A DNA stretch of 64,000 bases from Lachnospiraceae bacterium AD3010 (GTDB taxonomy: Bacteria > Bacillota > Clostridia > Lachnospirales > Lachnospiraceae). Position numbers and translations under genes: made by a program. How positions within the stretch are numbered: the stretch's first letter is position 1; each line of letters opens with the position of its first letter. The notes beneath the pieces are model-generated. The model ran no database searches, was not told the DNA's origin, and was given only the letters and a program-made list of their open reading frames with translations. The stretch is from the NCBI GenBank assembly GCA_000622025.1, contig JHWU01000007.1:207049-271048 (forward strand), written 5' to 3'. Shown in pieces: positions 15,367 to 24,377 of the stretch.

Positions 15367-17598
15367 CTATTCCTCAGTTACCGTTATCTGTCCGTTCTTT
15401 AATTCCATATATATCGGATCGGGATAATCCTCGTCTCCAAAGATGCTCTTGATCTTAAACTGGTACAGGAATTTTCCGTCATTAAGCTCCGCATCCTCCA
15501 TGACCATATTGCTTTTCCAGGTGATGGAACTTAAGGGGATCAGTTTCTCATCGTTGTTCTCGCCGTAAACATAGAACAGGAATTCCACCTTATCCCCATC
15601 CTTAAGCTTTTTAATATCCCTTCCGGTACTTCCGGTCTCTTCATCAATTCCGTCATAAGCACCTAGTATTGTAAACTTTTCCGTGCTGTAATCGTATTCT
15701 GCTTTAAGGGATTTCTCCTCTCCGTTCAAGAGTATCGGTATCGTATACAGATTGTATTTATCAGTCTGTTCTATAAGTTCCGCATATACGACTTCATCAC
15801 CGATACAGATCCAGGACCCTTCGAAATGCTCCCTGAATATTCCTTTGTCGAAATCCGATTCCAGATCATTATCAGATCCGAGGTAAATATATTCGCCGCC
15901 AGCCTCATTATCATAGTACAGCATAAAGCTTACGTCCTGGACCATATCAAGACCTGATGTTATCTTCAGTTCATAGTATCCGTCCTCTCCCAGCTGCTGG
16001 CTGTATTTCAGATCATAATTATCCTTTTCAACCGGAGAGATGCTGCTTATGGTTTCATAATAATCCTCCGTCATTTCTTCTCCGTAATCCTGAGCTATGC
16101 TCTGACCTTCATTAAAGAAGCTGTCGTATTTTCCCTCATCTGTCTTATTATCTGAATATGCTTCCTTCCAGGCAGCCTCCCATTCCTGTTCCCACTCATG
16201 GGAATCGAAATCGCCGTTTAATATGCTTAAGTACTCCTGGAATGCAATATTATTTGAAAAGGTTTTATAAACCTTAAATTCATCCGGATCCATAAGAAGA
16301 GGGTAATACACTGAAAGCCCGTTGGAATTGGCTCTGTTGCTGCCATGCACTTCATAACGGACGGCATCATGTAAGGCATCCAGTACATTTGACGAATTCT
16401 GGTTTAATACATTCTCCGTCTGCTTTACCATATCACCGAGATCCACCATATTCGTAAAGCCGTCAGCCTCGCTGTTGGACCCAAAGTTCTCTGCCCTTAC
16501 AACACCCTGCTGAACCGACCTGAAGTTTTCAGGCTCCTGTGTGGAAAGCACCATTTCACCTGACAGATTCTTATATACTGCAGAAAGAGCCGGGATCCTT
16601 GTAAGATCGGTGACTGAAAGTGTGGCCATTGCATCCTCTTCGCTCCCTGCACATTTAGCCATAAATCCATCTGCGATCGCCGTCCCCAGTTCTTCTCCGG
16701 TGATTCCGGTATCCTGTCCGAGATATTCCAGGAAATCCATATAATCCCATCCGCCTCCGGGTTCAAGCTCCTCAGATGCAACCATATAGTGGCCGTAGCC
16801 CTGAATAGCTTCAGCTGTTTCAAGATTAGCCATAAGGCAGGCATCAAAGCCTATCACTTCAAAAGGAGTATCCGCTTCTGTGATCGCCTGTTTTATCTCC
16901 TGAAGTGTAAGAGAATCACCGTTAAACAGTTCATCGAAGCATACACCACCTATAGATCCCATGCCATGATCCCAGAAAATAAGCATATATTTGTCTGCAG
17001 GATATTTCTCCCTTCCCCAGGTAATATAGTCCTTAAGGGTATCAGGATCTCCCATCGATTTAAGAGGCTGTTCCTCTTCACATATCACGTCTCCCTCCAC
17101 TACACGGTACCGTCCGAGTTTTTTATTGCTGATCCCCTTAAATGACGGTAATTCTCCGACATAGTACTTGTTCATTGCCCATTCTTTTGTTCCACCGGTT
17201 TCCACAAGGATATTTATTTTGTCCTTGCTATCCCCAAGATCCGAGGTAAACATTTCGTAGAAGTTTCCGGTAGCATCTTCAGTATTGGATTCAAGATCAG
17301 TACCACACATATAGACCATGATTGTCCAGGTCTGGTTGGGATTTTTAGCCTGAGCTTTTACATTCTCCCCGTCTTCTTCCTCTTCGAAATCCCCCTCATC
17401 AAAATCATCGAAGTCATTCTCTTCATCATCATAAAACTCTTCTGTATATTCATACTCTTCTGTCTCTGCAGTTTCAGAAGCCGCTTCTTCGGCAGCCGGA
17501 GCCTTAGCTTCCTCCTTCTTACCACAGCCTGAAATAATACCCAGACAAAGGATCCCCGTTAATATAAGTACCATTAACCTTCTCTTTTTACTACCCAT
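15367..17598 (-). CDS. Clostripain-related (C11) cysteine peptidase, lipoprotein
   Basis: A 743-residue exported lipoprotein with a type II signal peptide ending IISGC (Cys25). A very acidic linker covers residues 30-80, and a clostripain-type domain starts at about 90 (WTIMVYMCGTDLESN). The catalytic pair of family C11 is visible: His211 in IFWDHGMGS and Cys254 in GFDACLMANLE. The C-terminal 250 residues look like beta-rich accessory domains. Such proteins are common in Lachnospiraceae; substrates are unknown. Clostripains cut after Arg or Lys and can self-mature. It lies 33 bases after apbE and one base before the MscS-type gene, so it seems to belong to the Rnf operon. Confidence 0.88.
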   Translation of the reverse strand: MGSKKRRLMVLILTGILCLGIISGCGKKEEAKAPAAEEAASETAETEEYEYTEEFYDDEENDFDDFDEGDFEEEEDGENVKAQAKNPNQTWTIMVYMCGTDLESNTEDATGNFYEMFTSDLGDSKDKINILVETGGTKEWAMNKYYVGELPSFKGISNKKLGRYRVVEGDVICEEEQPLKSMGDPDTLKDYITWGREKYPADKYMLIFWDHGMGSIGGVCFDELFNGDSLTLQEIKQAITEADTPFEVIGFDACLMANLETAEAIQGYGHYMVASEELEPGGGWDYMDFLEYLGQDTGITGEELGTAIADGFMAKCAGSEEDAMATLSVTDLTRIPALSAVYKNLSGEMVLSTQEPENFRSVQQGVVRAENFGSNSEADGFTNMVDLGDMVKQTENVLNQNSSNVLDALHDAVRYEVHGSNRANSNGLSVYYPLLMDPDEFKVYKTFSNNIAFQEYLSILNGDFDSHEWEQEWEAAWKEAYSDNKTDEGKYDSFFNEGQSIAQDYGEEMTEDYYETISSISPVEKDNYDLKYSQQLGEDGYYELKITSGLDMVQDVSFMLYYDNEAGGEYIYLGSDNDLESDFDKGIFREHFEGSWICIGDEVVYAELIEQTDKYNLYTIPILLNGEEKSLKAEYDYSTEKFTILGAYDGIDEETGSTGRDIKKLKDGDKVEFLFYVYGENNDEKLIPLSSITWKSNMVMEDAELNDGKFLYQFKIKSIFGDEDYPDPIYMELKNGQITVTEE

Positions 17599-17631
17599 CT
17601 TACCTCCTCAAAATGCTTAAAAGGGCCACAC

Positions 17632-18624
17632 TCAGTAATATTCCGTAACTGTACCGGAATCCGTAAAGAAAACCTTCAGTTCCCCAAAATCCCCTTTATC
17701 AAGAAACTCCTTTCCCTTCTCCCGGCCCAGACAGAAAAGAGCCGTGCTAAGAGCATCTCCGTCAGCTGAATACCTTGAAACCACCGTAACAGAATCCATA
17801 TCGCTCTCCACAGGATATCCTGTAGCTGTATCAAGAATATGATGATAGAGTCTGTCTTCATAATAGAAATATCTCTCGTAGTTTCCGCTTGTTACCACCG
17901 AAAGATCCGTAAGCTTAAGGCTTTTAAGCATCTCTCCGTCCGAAAAGGGTTTTTCGATTCCTACATTAAAATCACTCCCGTCAGGCTTCGAGCCGATAAG
18001 TACCACATTTCCCCCTAGATTAATTATTGCCGATGTGACTCCCCTGTCAAGCAGGAATTCCTTTATCCTGTCTCCGATATAGCCCTTGGCTATGCCTCCC
18101 GGATCTAACTCTGACTTAGGATCTGAAAGGGTCACCGTACATTCTTCCTCATTTAAGCTGATATTCCTGTAGCCTACATGAGAGAGAGCCTCCCTGATCT
18201 CACTATCTTTTGGAGGCTTATTCCCACCCTTAAAATCCCAGAGCTTTGAAACCGGTCTTATTGTTATATCAAAGGCCCCGTTACTTAATTCACTGTATTT
18301 TAAGGATAGCCTGATAAGCTCCATAGTTTCCAAAGAAACCTTTGTCTCCTTACCGTGGGCTTCATTTATCCTTGAAATGTCAGAGTCCCTGATCTCCGCA
18401 GAGAACAGCCTTTCGTAACGCCTTATCTCGTCAAATGCATCCTTTAAGACTGTCTCAAAATCTTCTTTCCCGGAGCCTGAATAGATCGCGATGGTCGCTA
18501 CGGTATCAAGAACAAAGTCCGTCTTTGAAACAGGCTTCCCGTAGCCTTTACTAACGCATCCGGAAAATAGGGACAGGACACAAAGAAGCACGCATAAAAC
18601 TGCGTGCCTCTTATAATTTTTCAT
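17632..18624 (-). CDS. apbE: FAD:protein FMN transferase (ApbE)
   Basis: Attaches FMN from FAD to a threonine in target proteins outside the membrane. Its expected substrates here are RnfG and RnfD, encoded upstream. The 330 residues start with a lipoprotein signal (LSLFSGC, Cys23) and contain KTDFVLDTVATIAIY, the Gly-rich DPGGIAKGYIGDRI and NLGGNVVLIG motifs, and the C-terminal HHILDTATGYP with SVVTSGNYERYFY. The start at 18624 gives a clean lipoprotein signal; the longer open frame overlaps the end of rnfB and is rejected. It follows rnfB by 20 bases. Confidence 0.93.
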   Translation of the reverse strand: MKNYKRHAVLCVLLCVLSLFSGCVSKGYGKPVSKTDFVLDTVATIAIYSGSGKEDFETVLKDAFDEIRRYERLFSAEIRDSDISRINEAHGKETKVSLETMELIRLSLKYSELSNGAFDITIRPVSKLWDFKGGNKPPKDSEIREALSHVGYRNISLNEEECTVTLSDPKSELDPGGIAKGYIGDRIKEFLLDRGVTSAIINLGGNVVLIGSKPDGSDFNVGIEKPFSDGEMLKSLKLTDLSVVTSGNYERYFYYEDRLYHHILDTATGYPVESDMDSVTVVSRYSADGDALSTALFCLGREKGKEFLDKGDFGELKVFFTDSGTVTEYY

Positions 18625-18644
18625 TCTCCGCTTATATCTCAAAC

Positions 18645-19466
18645 TCACTGCCCTACTGCTTCTTTCAGCACAGGTTTTTCGATCTTTTCTATAACCTTCT
18701 TCGGACACTTGTTTGCACAGATGCCACAGCTTACGCATTTATCGTAATCAATATGCGCTAGGAAGTCAGTAACATGGATCGCATCCTTCGGACAGTTCTT
18801 TTCACAAAGACCACAGCCGATACAGCCGGCTGCACAGACCTTCATTACCGCAGGTCCCTTGTCCTTACTTGAGCAGGCCACGGCATACTTATTCTTCTTC
18901 GGCTTAAACTCTATCATATGCCTCGGGCAGTTCTCTATACACTTGCCGCAGGCCTTACACTTATCCTCATCCACAACGGCGATACCGTCTATTACATGGA
19001 TCGCATCAAAAGGACAGACTCTCTCACAGGTCCCGCCGCCCAGGCATCCGAAAGAGCAGGCCTTGGGTCCGCCGCCCGGTACCATGGCAAGCATTTTACA
19101 GTCGGACACTCCGGTATATTTATGCTGGTCCTTAGCCTTTATACAGGTTCCAGCACATTTCACAAAGGCAACCTGAGGCTCGGATTCTTCAACGCTCTGC
19201 CCCATGATCTCTGCGATCTTTGCGGCAACTGCATCACCTCCGACCGGGCAGCCGTTGACCGGAGCAGCCCCGGTCACTATGGCATGTGCCATGGCAGAAC
19301 ATCCTGCCTGACCGCAGCCTCCGCAGTTTGCACCGGGAAGCACCTCACCTACCTTTACCTCACGTTCATCCACCTCGACAAAGAAGGCTTTTCCGGCTAT
19401 GCTCAAGAATACTCCGACAAACAGACCGACTGCCGCCACGCAGACGGTCGCTATAACTATTCCCAT
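18645..19466 (-). CDS. rnfB: Rnf complex subunit RnfB
   Basis: Ferredoxin-facing iron-sulfur subunit of the Rnf complex (ferredoxin:NAD+ oxidoreductase with ion export). The 273 residues have an N-terminal membrane helix (residues 3-25) and the 4Fe-4S motif GANCGGCGQAGC (Cys48, 51, 56). Further clusters are at CIKAKDQHKYTGVSDCKM and CSFGCLGGGTCERVCP, then CKACGKCIENCP, CIGCGLCEKNCP and CVSCGICANKCP. Several clusters form an electron wire. An AAGGAGG ribosome site precedes the ATG. It follows rnfA by 21 bases and is the last rnf gene before apbE, an order usual in clostridia. Confidence 0.95.
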   Translation of the reverse strand: MGIVIATVCVAAVGLFVGVFLSIAGKAFFVEVDEREVKVGEVLPGANCGGCGQAGCSAMAHAIVTGAAPVNGCPVGGDAVAAKIAEIMGQSVEESEPQVAFVKCAGTCIKAKDQHKYTGVSDCKMLAMVPGGGPKACSFGCLGGGTCERVCPFDAIHVIDGIAVVDEDKCKACGKCIENCPRHMIEFKPKKNKYAVACSSKDKGPAVMKVCAAGCIGCGLCEKNCPKDAIHVTDFLAHIDYDKCVSCGICANKCPKKVIEKIEKPVLKEAVGQ

Positions 19467-19487
19467 ATCGTTATCCCTCCTTGTTGG

Positions 19488-20069
19488 TTACTTTAATCCC
19501 GAAAAACCGCAGAACGCAATTGCCATAAGCGATGCGGTGAACATTGTAAAGGGAAATCCCTGTACAGCCTTGGGAACCCGGTTATACTGCATCTTCTCCC
19601 TTAAACCCGCAAGGATGATTATGGAGATCGCAAATCCAACAGATGTAGCAATGCCGTTTACTATGCCCTGGATAACATTGTACTCATTCTGAACATTCAG
19701 GAGTACGGCACCCAAAACCGCACAGTTGGTGGTGATAAGAGGAAGATACACACCAAGTGCCTTATAAAGACTGGGCATCATCTTCTTTAAGAACATCTCC
19801 ACAAACTGAACCAGTGATGCGATAACCAGGATAAAAACTATAGTATTCAGATAGTCAAGCCCCAGGGGATGCAGGATAAAATGGTATATAAGCCCGCATA
19901 TTATGCTGGCAAGAGTGATAACAAATATTACCGCAGCACCCATTCCGGAAGCGGTGTCAACCTTCTTTGAAACTCCAAGGAAGGGACAGATCCCGAGGAA
20001 CTGGGACAGGACAACGTTATTAATGAGCATGCTCATTATGAGTATTGAAATTAGTGTTGTATTACTCAT
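19488..20069 (-). CDS. rnfA: Rnf complex subunit RnfA
   Basis: Integral membrane subunit, 193 residues, six helices. The two cysteines that line the membrane [2Fe-2S] site in Rnf/Nqr complexes are present: Cys28 (FLGICPFLGVSKK) and Cys116 (LITTNCAVLGA). Its partner half-site is RnfE. Its start codon overlaps the end of rnfE, indicating coupled translation. Confidence 0.95.
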   Translation of the reverse strand: MSNTTLISILIMSMLINNVVLSQFLGICPFLGVSKKVDTASGMGAAVIFVITLASIICGLIYHFILHPLGLDYLNTIVFILVIASLVQFVEMFLKKMMPSLYKALGVYLPLITTNCAVLGAVLLNVQNEYNVIQGIVNGIATSVGFAISIIILAGLREKMQYNRVPKAVQGFPFTMFTASLMAIAFCGFSGLK

Positions 20070-21355
20070 TATTTATTTGCCTCCTTTTCCGCTTCATCAG
20101 CTGCCTTCATAGCCTTCAGCCGCTCCAGTGCAGACATGGGGGCGGGTGCTTCATCAGCTTCATCCTTCGCTTCATCTGCCTTGGGTGCTTCAGGAATCTC
20201 AGCCTTCGCTTCCTCTGCCTTGGGTGCTTCAGGAATCTCAGCCTTCACTTCCTCTGCCTTGGGCTCTTCAGGAGCCTCGGCCTTAACTTCCTCAGCCTTT
20301 GGAGCTTCAACTTTAGGAGCTTCTTCTTTAGGAGCTTCTTCTTTAGGAGCTTCTTCTTTAGGAGCTTCCACTTTAGGAGCTTCTACTTTAGGAGCTTCTT
20401 CTTTAGGAGCTTCAGACTTTACTGCTTCATCCTCAGCCTTCTTAGGAGGTTCTGCTGCTTCAACAGTCTTTGAAGCAGCGGCTTCAGCCTGCTTTGCGGC
20501 AGCCTTGACTTCCTTTACCGCTTCTTCCACAGTCATTTCAGCAGGCTTTGCTGCAGCCGGTTTTGCTGCGGCAGGCTTTGCTGCAGGAGCTGCTTTTACG
20601 GCAGCGGCTGCCTTTGCTTCCTTATCGGCCTTCATCATGGCTTCAACCTTCTGAAATTTGCCGGCGCAGCTCATTCTCATAGCGCAGCTGGAGCACTCGG
20701 ATCCCTCCTCATCGGTATGGGTAACGGGAAGACGAACTCCCTTCTTTGCCTCTATGGTATTAATAATATGGGCACGGATGGTGATCATAATGGCCAGGAC
20801 CAGAAATGCTCCGGGAGCCATTACAAAGATCGAAGGAGCGTAATCAGGCAGGGAACCGATGGGATTCCCGAATATGGCGCCGGACCCGATAAGCTCACGG
20901 ATAAAGCCCATAACGGTTATGGCCAGGGTAAAACCGAGACCCATACCTATACCGTCAAAGAAAGAGGCCAGAGGCTTATTCTTATATGCATATGCTTCCG
21001 CACGTCCGAAAATAATACAGTTAACAACTATCAGAGGAATATAGATACCCAGTGATTTATAGAGATCCGGCGTATATGCCTGCATCAGCATGTCCACCAT
21101 CGTAACGAATGAAGCTATTATCACGATGAAGGACGGAATTCTTATATCATCGGGTATAACATTTCTGAGCAGTGAAATAAACAGGTTCGCAAGGGCAAGC
21201 ACCACCGTAGTGGATAAGCCCATTCCTATACCGTTCATAGCTGAGGTGGTGACCGCCAGAGTCGGACACATTCCGAGAACTATAACAAGCGTAGGATTTT
21301 CCTTAACTATTCCGTTAAAAAGCCGTTCAAGAGGCGTATTTTCCGCTAAATTCAT
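20069..21355 (-). CDS. rnfE: Rnf complex subunit RnfE with long Cys-bearing, low-complexity tail
   Basis: The first 205 residues are a normal RnfE membrane subunit (six helices, Cys30 in GMCPTLAVT and Cys113 in VNCIIFGRAEA). Then comes an unusual cytoplasmic extension of about 220 residues. It has a short cysteine cluster (Cys221, Cys224, Cys230 in CSSCAMRMSC), an Ala/Lys helix, and a run of APKEEAPK/VEAPK and PEAPKAEE repeats, and ends SALERLKAMKAADEAEKEANK. Typical RnfE is about 200-230 residues, so the protein is roughly twice the normal size. The cysteines could bind a metal or cluster; the tail may be a flexible tether. The repeats are in frame and the start of rnfA depends on this frame, so the tail is real coding sequence. 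It overlaps rnfG by four bases. Confidence 0.92.
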   Translation of the reverse strand: MNLAENTPLERLFNGIVKENPTLVIVLGMCPTLAVTTSAMNGIGMGLSTTVVLALANLFISLLRNVIPDDIRIPSFIVIIASFVTMVDMLMQAYTPDLYKSLGIYIPLIVVNCIIFGRAEAYAYKNKPLASFFDGIGMGLGFTLAITVMGFIRELIGSGAIFGNPIGSLPDYAPSIFVMAPGAFLVLAIMITIRAHIINTIEAKKGVRLPVTHTDEEGSECSSCAMRMSCAGKFQKVEAMMKADKEAKAAAAVKAAPAAKPAAAKPAAAKPAEMTVEEAVKEVKAAAKQAEAAASKTVEAAEPPKKAEDEAVKSEAPKEEAPKVEAPKVEAPKEEAPKEEAPKEEAPKVEAPKAEEVKAEAPEEPKAEEVKAEIPEAPKAEEAKAEIPEAPKADEAKDEADEAPAPMSALERLKAMKAADEAEKEANK

Positions 21356-21942
21356 TTGATCTCTCCACCTCCCAATACATAGTCAACATAGGCAAGTCCC
21401 GCATTCACCCCTCTTGTCACACAACGTGAGGTAAATGTAGCGCTTGTGATAGAGTCCACATTCTCACCCAGAGTAAAGGTCGTTCCGGGTTCTTTTCCGT
21501 AGAACTGGGGAAGCCAGTCGGGATCCGTCTGGGCCCTCATACCAAGTCCCGGAGTCTCGGCGATGGATGTTATGGAAATTCCCAGTATGGAACCTCCCTC
21601 ATCAACGCCCATTGAAAAGGCTATATCTCCGCCGTAACCACCGTGGCTTACAACATTTATCACATAGCCGACTGCCATATCATCAGTAACAGCTTCAAGC
21701 ACGGATGTGATCTCCGCATTGTAATCTCCGTCTGCTATAGCTTCGGCAGCCCCCTCCGGGGTAGCCCCAAGATCATTGAACTCGGTAGCATCGGGAACAA
21801 CCGCCTGATAAGCTTCCTTCAGAGCCTTCTCCTTCTGAGCCTCGATAGGGCCTGCTGTTATCTCATGCACAACTCCCAGTACAAGACCGAAGATCAGGGC
21901 AAATGCCGTCATCAGCAGGGTATTTCTAACCTCTTTACTCAT
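21352..21942 (-). CDS. rnfG: Rnf complex subunit RnfG, flavinylated
   Basis: A 196-residue subunit with one N-terminal membrane helix (residues 8-27) and an external FMN-binding domain. The ApbE recognition site reads Asp163-x-x-Thr-Ser-Ala-Thr169 (DSITSATFTS), with Thr169 the predicted FMN attachment point. The usual Gly of the motif is Ser here. It overlaps rnfD by four bases and rnfE by four bases. Confidence 0.94.
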   Translation of the reverse strand: MSKEVRNTLLMTAFALIFGLVLGVVHEITAGPIEAQKEKALKEAYQAVVPDATEFNDLGATPEGAAEAIADGDYNAEITSVLEAVTDDMAVGYVINVVSHGGYGGDIAFSMGVDEGGSILGISITSIAETPGLGMRAQTDPDWLPQFYGKEPGTTFTLGENVDSITSATFTSRCVTRGVNAGLAYVDYVLGGGEIK

Positions 21943-22889
21943 GCTTTACCCCCTTTCTCAGGCTTTACATAACCGAAGCACTTGGGCACCGTCCACCTCT
22001 CTATAAGGGGAACAAGCAGGTTTGAAATGATGATCGCATAGGAAACACCCTCTGCACCGGATGCAAACACTCTGAAAACACCGGTAAGGATGCCGAGGAT
22101 CACTCCGAATATTATCCTGCCCTTTGTGGTTATGGGGCTTGAAACATAATCGGTTGCCATAAAGAAGGCTCCGAGCATAAGTCCGCCGCCTGCAAGCTGT
22201 CCGGTAATGTAATAGGGATCCGTACCATGTCCTCCGAAAATACACCAGAAGATCACAAAGGTCAGGATATAAGTTCCCGGTATGGTAATGTCGATTATCC
22301 CGAGAAGGATAAGATAGCAGGCTCCGATAACCACAGCCAGCACGGAAACCTCACCTATGGTTCCCATCTCGTTTCCCACTACCATGTCAAAGGTATTGAC
22401 CAGCTCACCGGCCTTTAACTGTGCAAGCCTTGTTGCACCGGTAAAGGTATCGTATGAAAAATCAGTCATATATTTCGCAAAGGAAATAACCAGAAAGCAC
22501 CTTGCACCGAGAGCCGGGTTCATAAAGTTCTGTCCCAGACCGCCGAAAAGCTGCTTTACAAGTACTATGGCAACAAGAGAGCCTATTACACAGATCCATA
22601 AAGGGATCCTCGGAGGCATATTAAGTGCCAGAAGAAGACCCGTAAGTGCAGCAGACCCGTCACTTACAGTGATGGGAAGATGCATAAGCTTCTCGTAGAG
22701 CCATTCAAAGAACATTGCGGAGATAACCGTAACAAGAATGACTGCGATGGTATAGGCTCCGAAGTGCCAGATACCGAAGAGTGTCGCAGGCATAAGAGCG
22801 ATTATCACATGCATCATTATTTTCTGGGTAGTGCAGTTATCCCTGATATGGGGATTGGAGGTAACACTCATCAACTTCTTTTCTTCCAT
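21939..22889 (-). CDS. rnfD: Rnf complex subunit RnfD, flavinylated
   Basis: A 316-residue membrane subunit with about eight to ten helices. The ApbE motif is a perfect match, DTFTGAT, with Thr153 the predicted covalent FMN site. RnfD is homologous to NqrB and is thought to form part of the ion path. Its start overlaps the last base of rnfC. Confidence 0.95.
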   Translation of the reverse strand: MEEKKLMSVTSNPHIRDNCTTQKIMMHVIIALMPATLFGIWHFGAYTIAVILVTVISAMFFEWLYEKLMHLPITVSDGSAALTGLLLALNMPPRIPLWICVIGSLVAIVLVKQLFGGLGQNFMNPALGARCFLVISFAKYMTDFSYDTFTGATRLAQLKAGELVNTFDMVVGNEMGTIGEVSVLAVVIGACYLILLGIIDITIPGTYILTFVIFWCIFGGHGTDPYYITGQLAGGGLMLGAFFMATDYVSSPITTKGRIIFGVILGILTGVFRVFASGAEGVSYAIIISNLLVPLIERWTVPKCFGYVKPEKGGKA

Positions 22890-24295
22890 TATGCCTCACC
22901 ACCCTTCTTTTCCTCATTCTTTTTAGCCTCTTCCTCGGCCTTCGCCTTTGCAGCGGCCGCAAGTGCCCTGTCACGTCCGATGGAGAGCTTCTTCATGGAC
23001 TTTATGCTCTGTGCAAGCTGGCGTTTTGCGGGACATACATAGGAGCAGGAACCGCATTCGATACATTCCTTTCCGGAAAGACCATTAAATGCGTCATAAT
23101 CTTCATGCTCGGCGTATGTGGCAAGCTGGCTGGGAATGAGCTTTTCGGGACAGGCAACGACACAGCGTCCGCAGTTTATGCAGGGTGTCTCGACAGCCAT
23201 AGCGGCCTCGTCCACCTTCATGCAGAGAAGCGCCGAGCTTGTTTTCGTTACCGGAACATCCAGATCGAATAATGAGAATCCCATCATAGGACCTCCGGAA
23301 ACTATGCATCCGGGCTCCGTTACAAAGCCCCCGGCTTCTTCTATAAGCTCCTTATAGTTGGTTCCGCAGCGAACCTTGAAATTTCTGGGATCCTTAACAG
23401 CGTCTCCCGTAACCGTTACTATCCTGTACATAAGCGGGATATTTTTCGTAACAGCCTCGTTTATCGCAACAAGTGTATCGCAGTTATCAACGATACAGCC
23501 GGCATCCGCGGGAAGCATCTTTGAATTTATCGCTCTGCCGGTGCAGGCGTATATGATATGTCTCTCAGACCCCTGTGGATACTTTGTTTTCAGCGCATAA
23601 ACCTCGACACGGGGCTCGTCCTTCGTAAGCTTCGTAAGAAGCTCGATAGCATCAGGCTTATTGTCCTCTATGGCAATTATACCCTTGGCATTATCAAACA
23701 GCTTCAATACGCACTTCATTCCTCCGATAACGAGCTCGGGGTTCTCGATCATACGCCTGTAATCGGATGTGAGATAGGGCTCACATTCCGCACAATTGGC
23801 TATTACGTAATCGATCTTTGCGGGATCCTTCGGAGAAAGCTTTACATGCGTGGGGAATCCGGCTCCGCCCATTCCGACGATGCCCGCATTCTTCACTGCA
23901 GCAACTATTTCTTCCTTGCTGATCTCATCCAGAGGCTTTGCCTCAGGATATTCAACCTCCTCGTACAATCCGTCATTCTCAACGATAATGGACTGAACCA
24001 TATCTCCTACCGGAACCCTGTGTTTCTCGATTGCCTTTACCGTACCGCTTACGGTAGCGTAGATGTTTGCAGAGACAAAGCCTCCTGCCTCCGCGATGAG
24101 CTGACCCGTCTTTACCCTGTCTCCCACCTGGACAACAGGCTTGGCCGGTGCTCCGATATGCTGGGAAACGGGATAAACAAGATCTCCTTTCGGAAGCACA
24201 TCTTTAATTGGTTTTTCCTTTGAAATGTCTTTATTGTCCCGCGCTCCGGGATGTATGCCGCCATCAAAGGTAAACCTGGGTCTGAACTGTGACAT
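22889..24295 (-). CDS. rnfC: Rnf complex subunit RnfC
   Basis: The soluble NADH-side subunit, 468 residues, first gene of the operon. It begins MSQFRPRFTFDGGIHPG, has the NAD/FMN loop GMGGAGFPTHVKL, and two 4Fe-4S motifs at about residues 372-383 (CINCGRCVVACP) and 411-422 (CIECGSCSYVCP). It ends in a charged Ala/Lys/Glu helix. The start at 24295 is preferred because GGAAGG lies six bases upstream; an ATG two codons earlier overlaps that site. A promoter at 24347-24375 drives rnfCDGEAB-apbE and apparently the two genes beyond. Confidence 0.95.
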   Translation of the reverse strand: MSQFRPRFTFDGGIHPGARDNKDISKEKPIKDVLPKGDLVYPVSQHIGAPAKPVVQVGDRVKTGQLIAEAGGFVSANIYATVSGTVKAIEKHRVPVGDMVQSIIVENDGLYEEVEYPEAKPLDEISKEEIVAAVKNAGIVGMGGAGFPTHVKLSPKDPAKIDYVIANCAECEPYLTSDYRRMIENPELVIGGMKCVLKLFDNAKGIIAIEDNKPDAIELLTKLTKDEPRVEVYALKTKYPQGSERHIIYACTGRAINSKMLPADAGCIVDNCDTLVAINEAVTKNIPLMYRIVTVTGDAVKDPRNFKVRCGTNYKELIEEAGGFVTEPGCIVSGGPMMGFSLFDLDVPVTKTSSALLCMKVDEAAMAVETPCINCGRCVVACPEKLIPSQLATYAEHEDYDAFNGLSGKECIECGSCSYVCPAKRQLAQSIKSMKKLSIGRDRALAAAAKAKAEEEAKKNEEKKGGEA

Positions 24296-24341
24296 CCTCA
24301 TCCTTCCTTCCTTATAGATTTTTGTTATCAGTACTCTCCTG

Positions 24342-24370
24342 ATGACATCATAAACATACTAGGATATAAT
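24342..24370 (+). promoter_or_regulatory. Promoter for the YprB-like gene
   Basis: ATGACA, 17 bases, TATAAT, only 7 bases before the ATG at 24378. It is interleaved with the divergent rnf promoter. Confidence 0.6.
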
Positions 24371-24375
24371 AGCAA
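24347..24375 (-). promoter_or_regulatory. Promoter for the rnf operon
   Basis: Minus strand: TTGCTA, 17 bases, TATGAT, about 50 bases before rnfC. The two divergent promoters occupy the same 34 bases, so polymerase cannot use both at once. Confidence 0.55.
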
Positions 24376-24377
24376 AT

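Noticed and set aside
17632-18738. Long form of ApbE starting inside rnfB
   Set aside because: It would put 38 charged residues before a clear lipoprotein signal peptide; the internal start at 18624 fits the signal.
20045-20654. Ser/Ala/Leu-rich open frames opposite the RnfE tail
   Set aside because: They arise from the repetitive codons of rnfE on the other strand; no ribosome sites and no family likeness.
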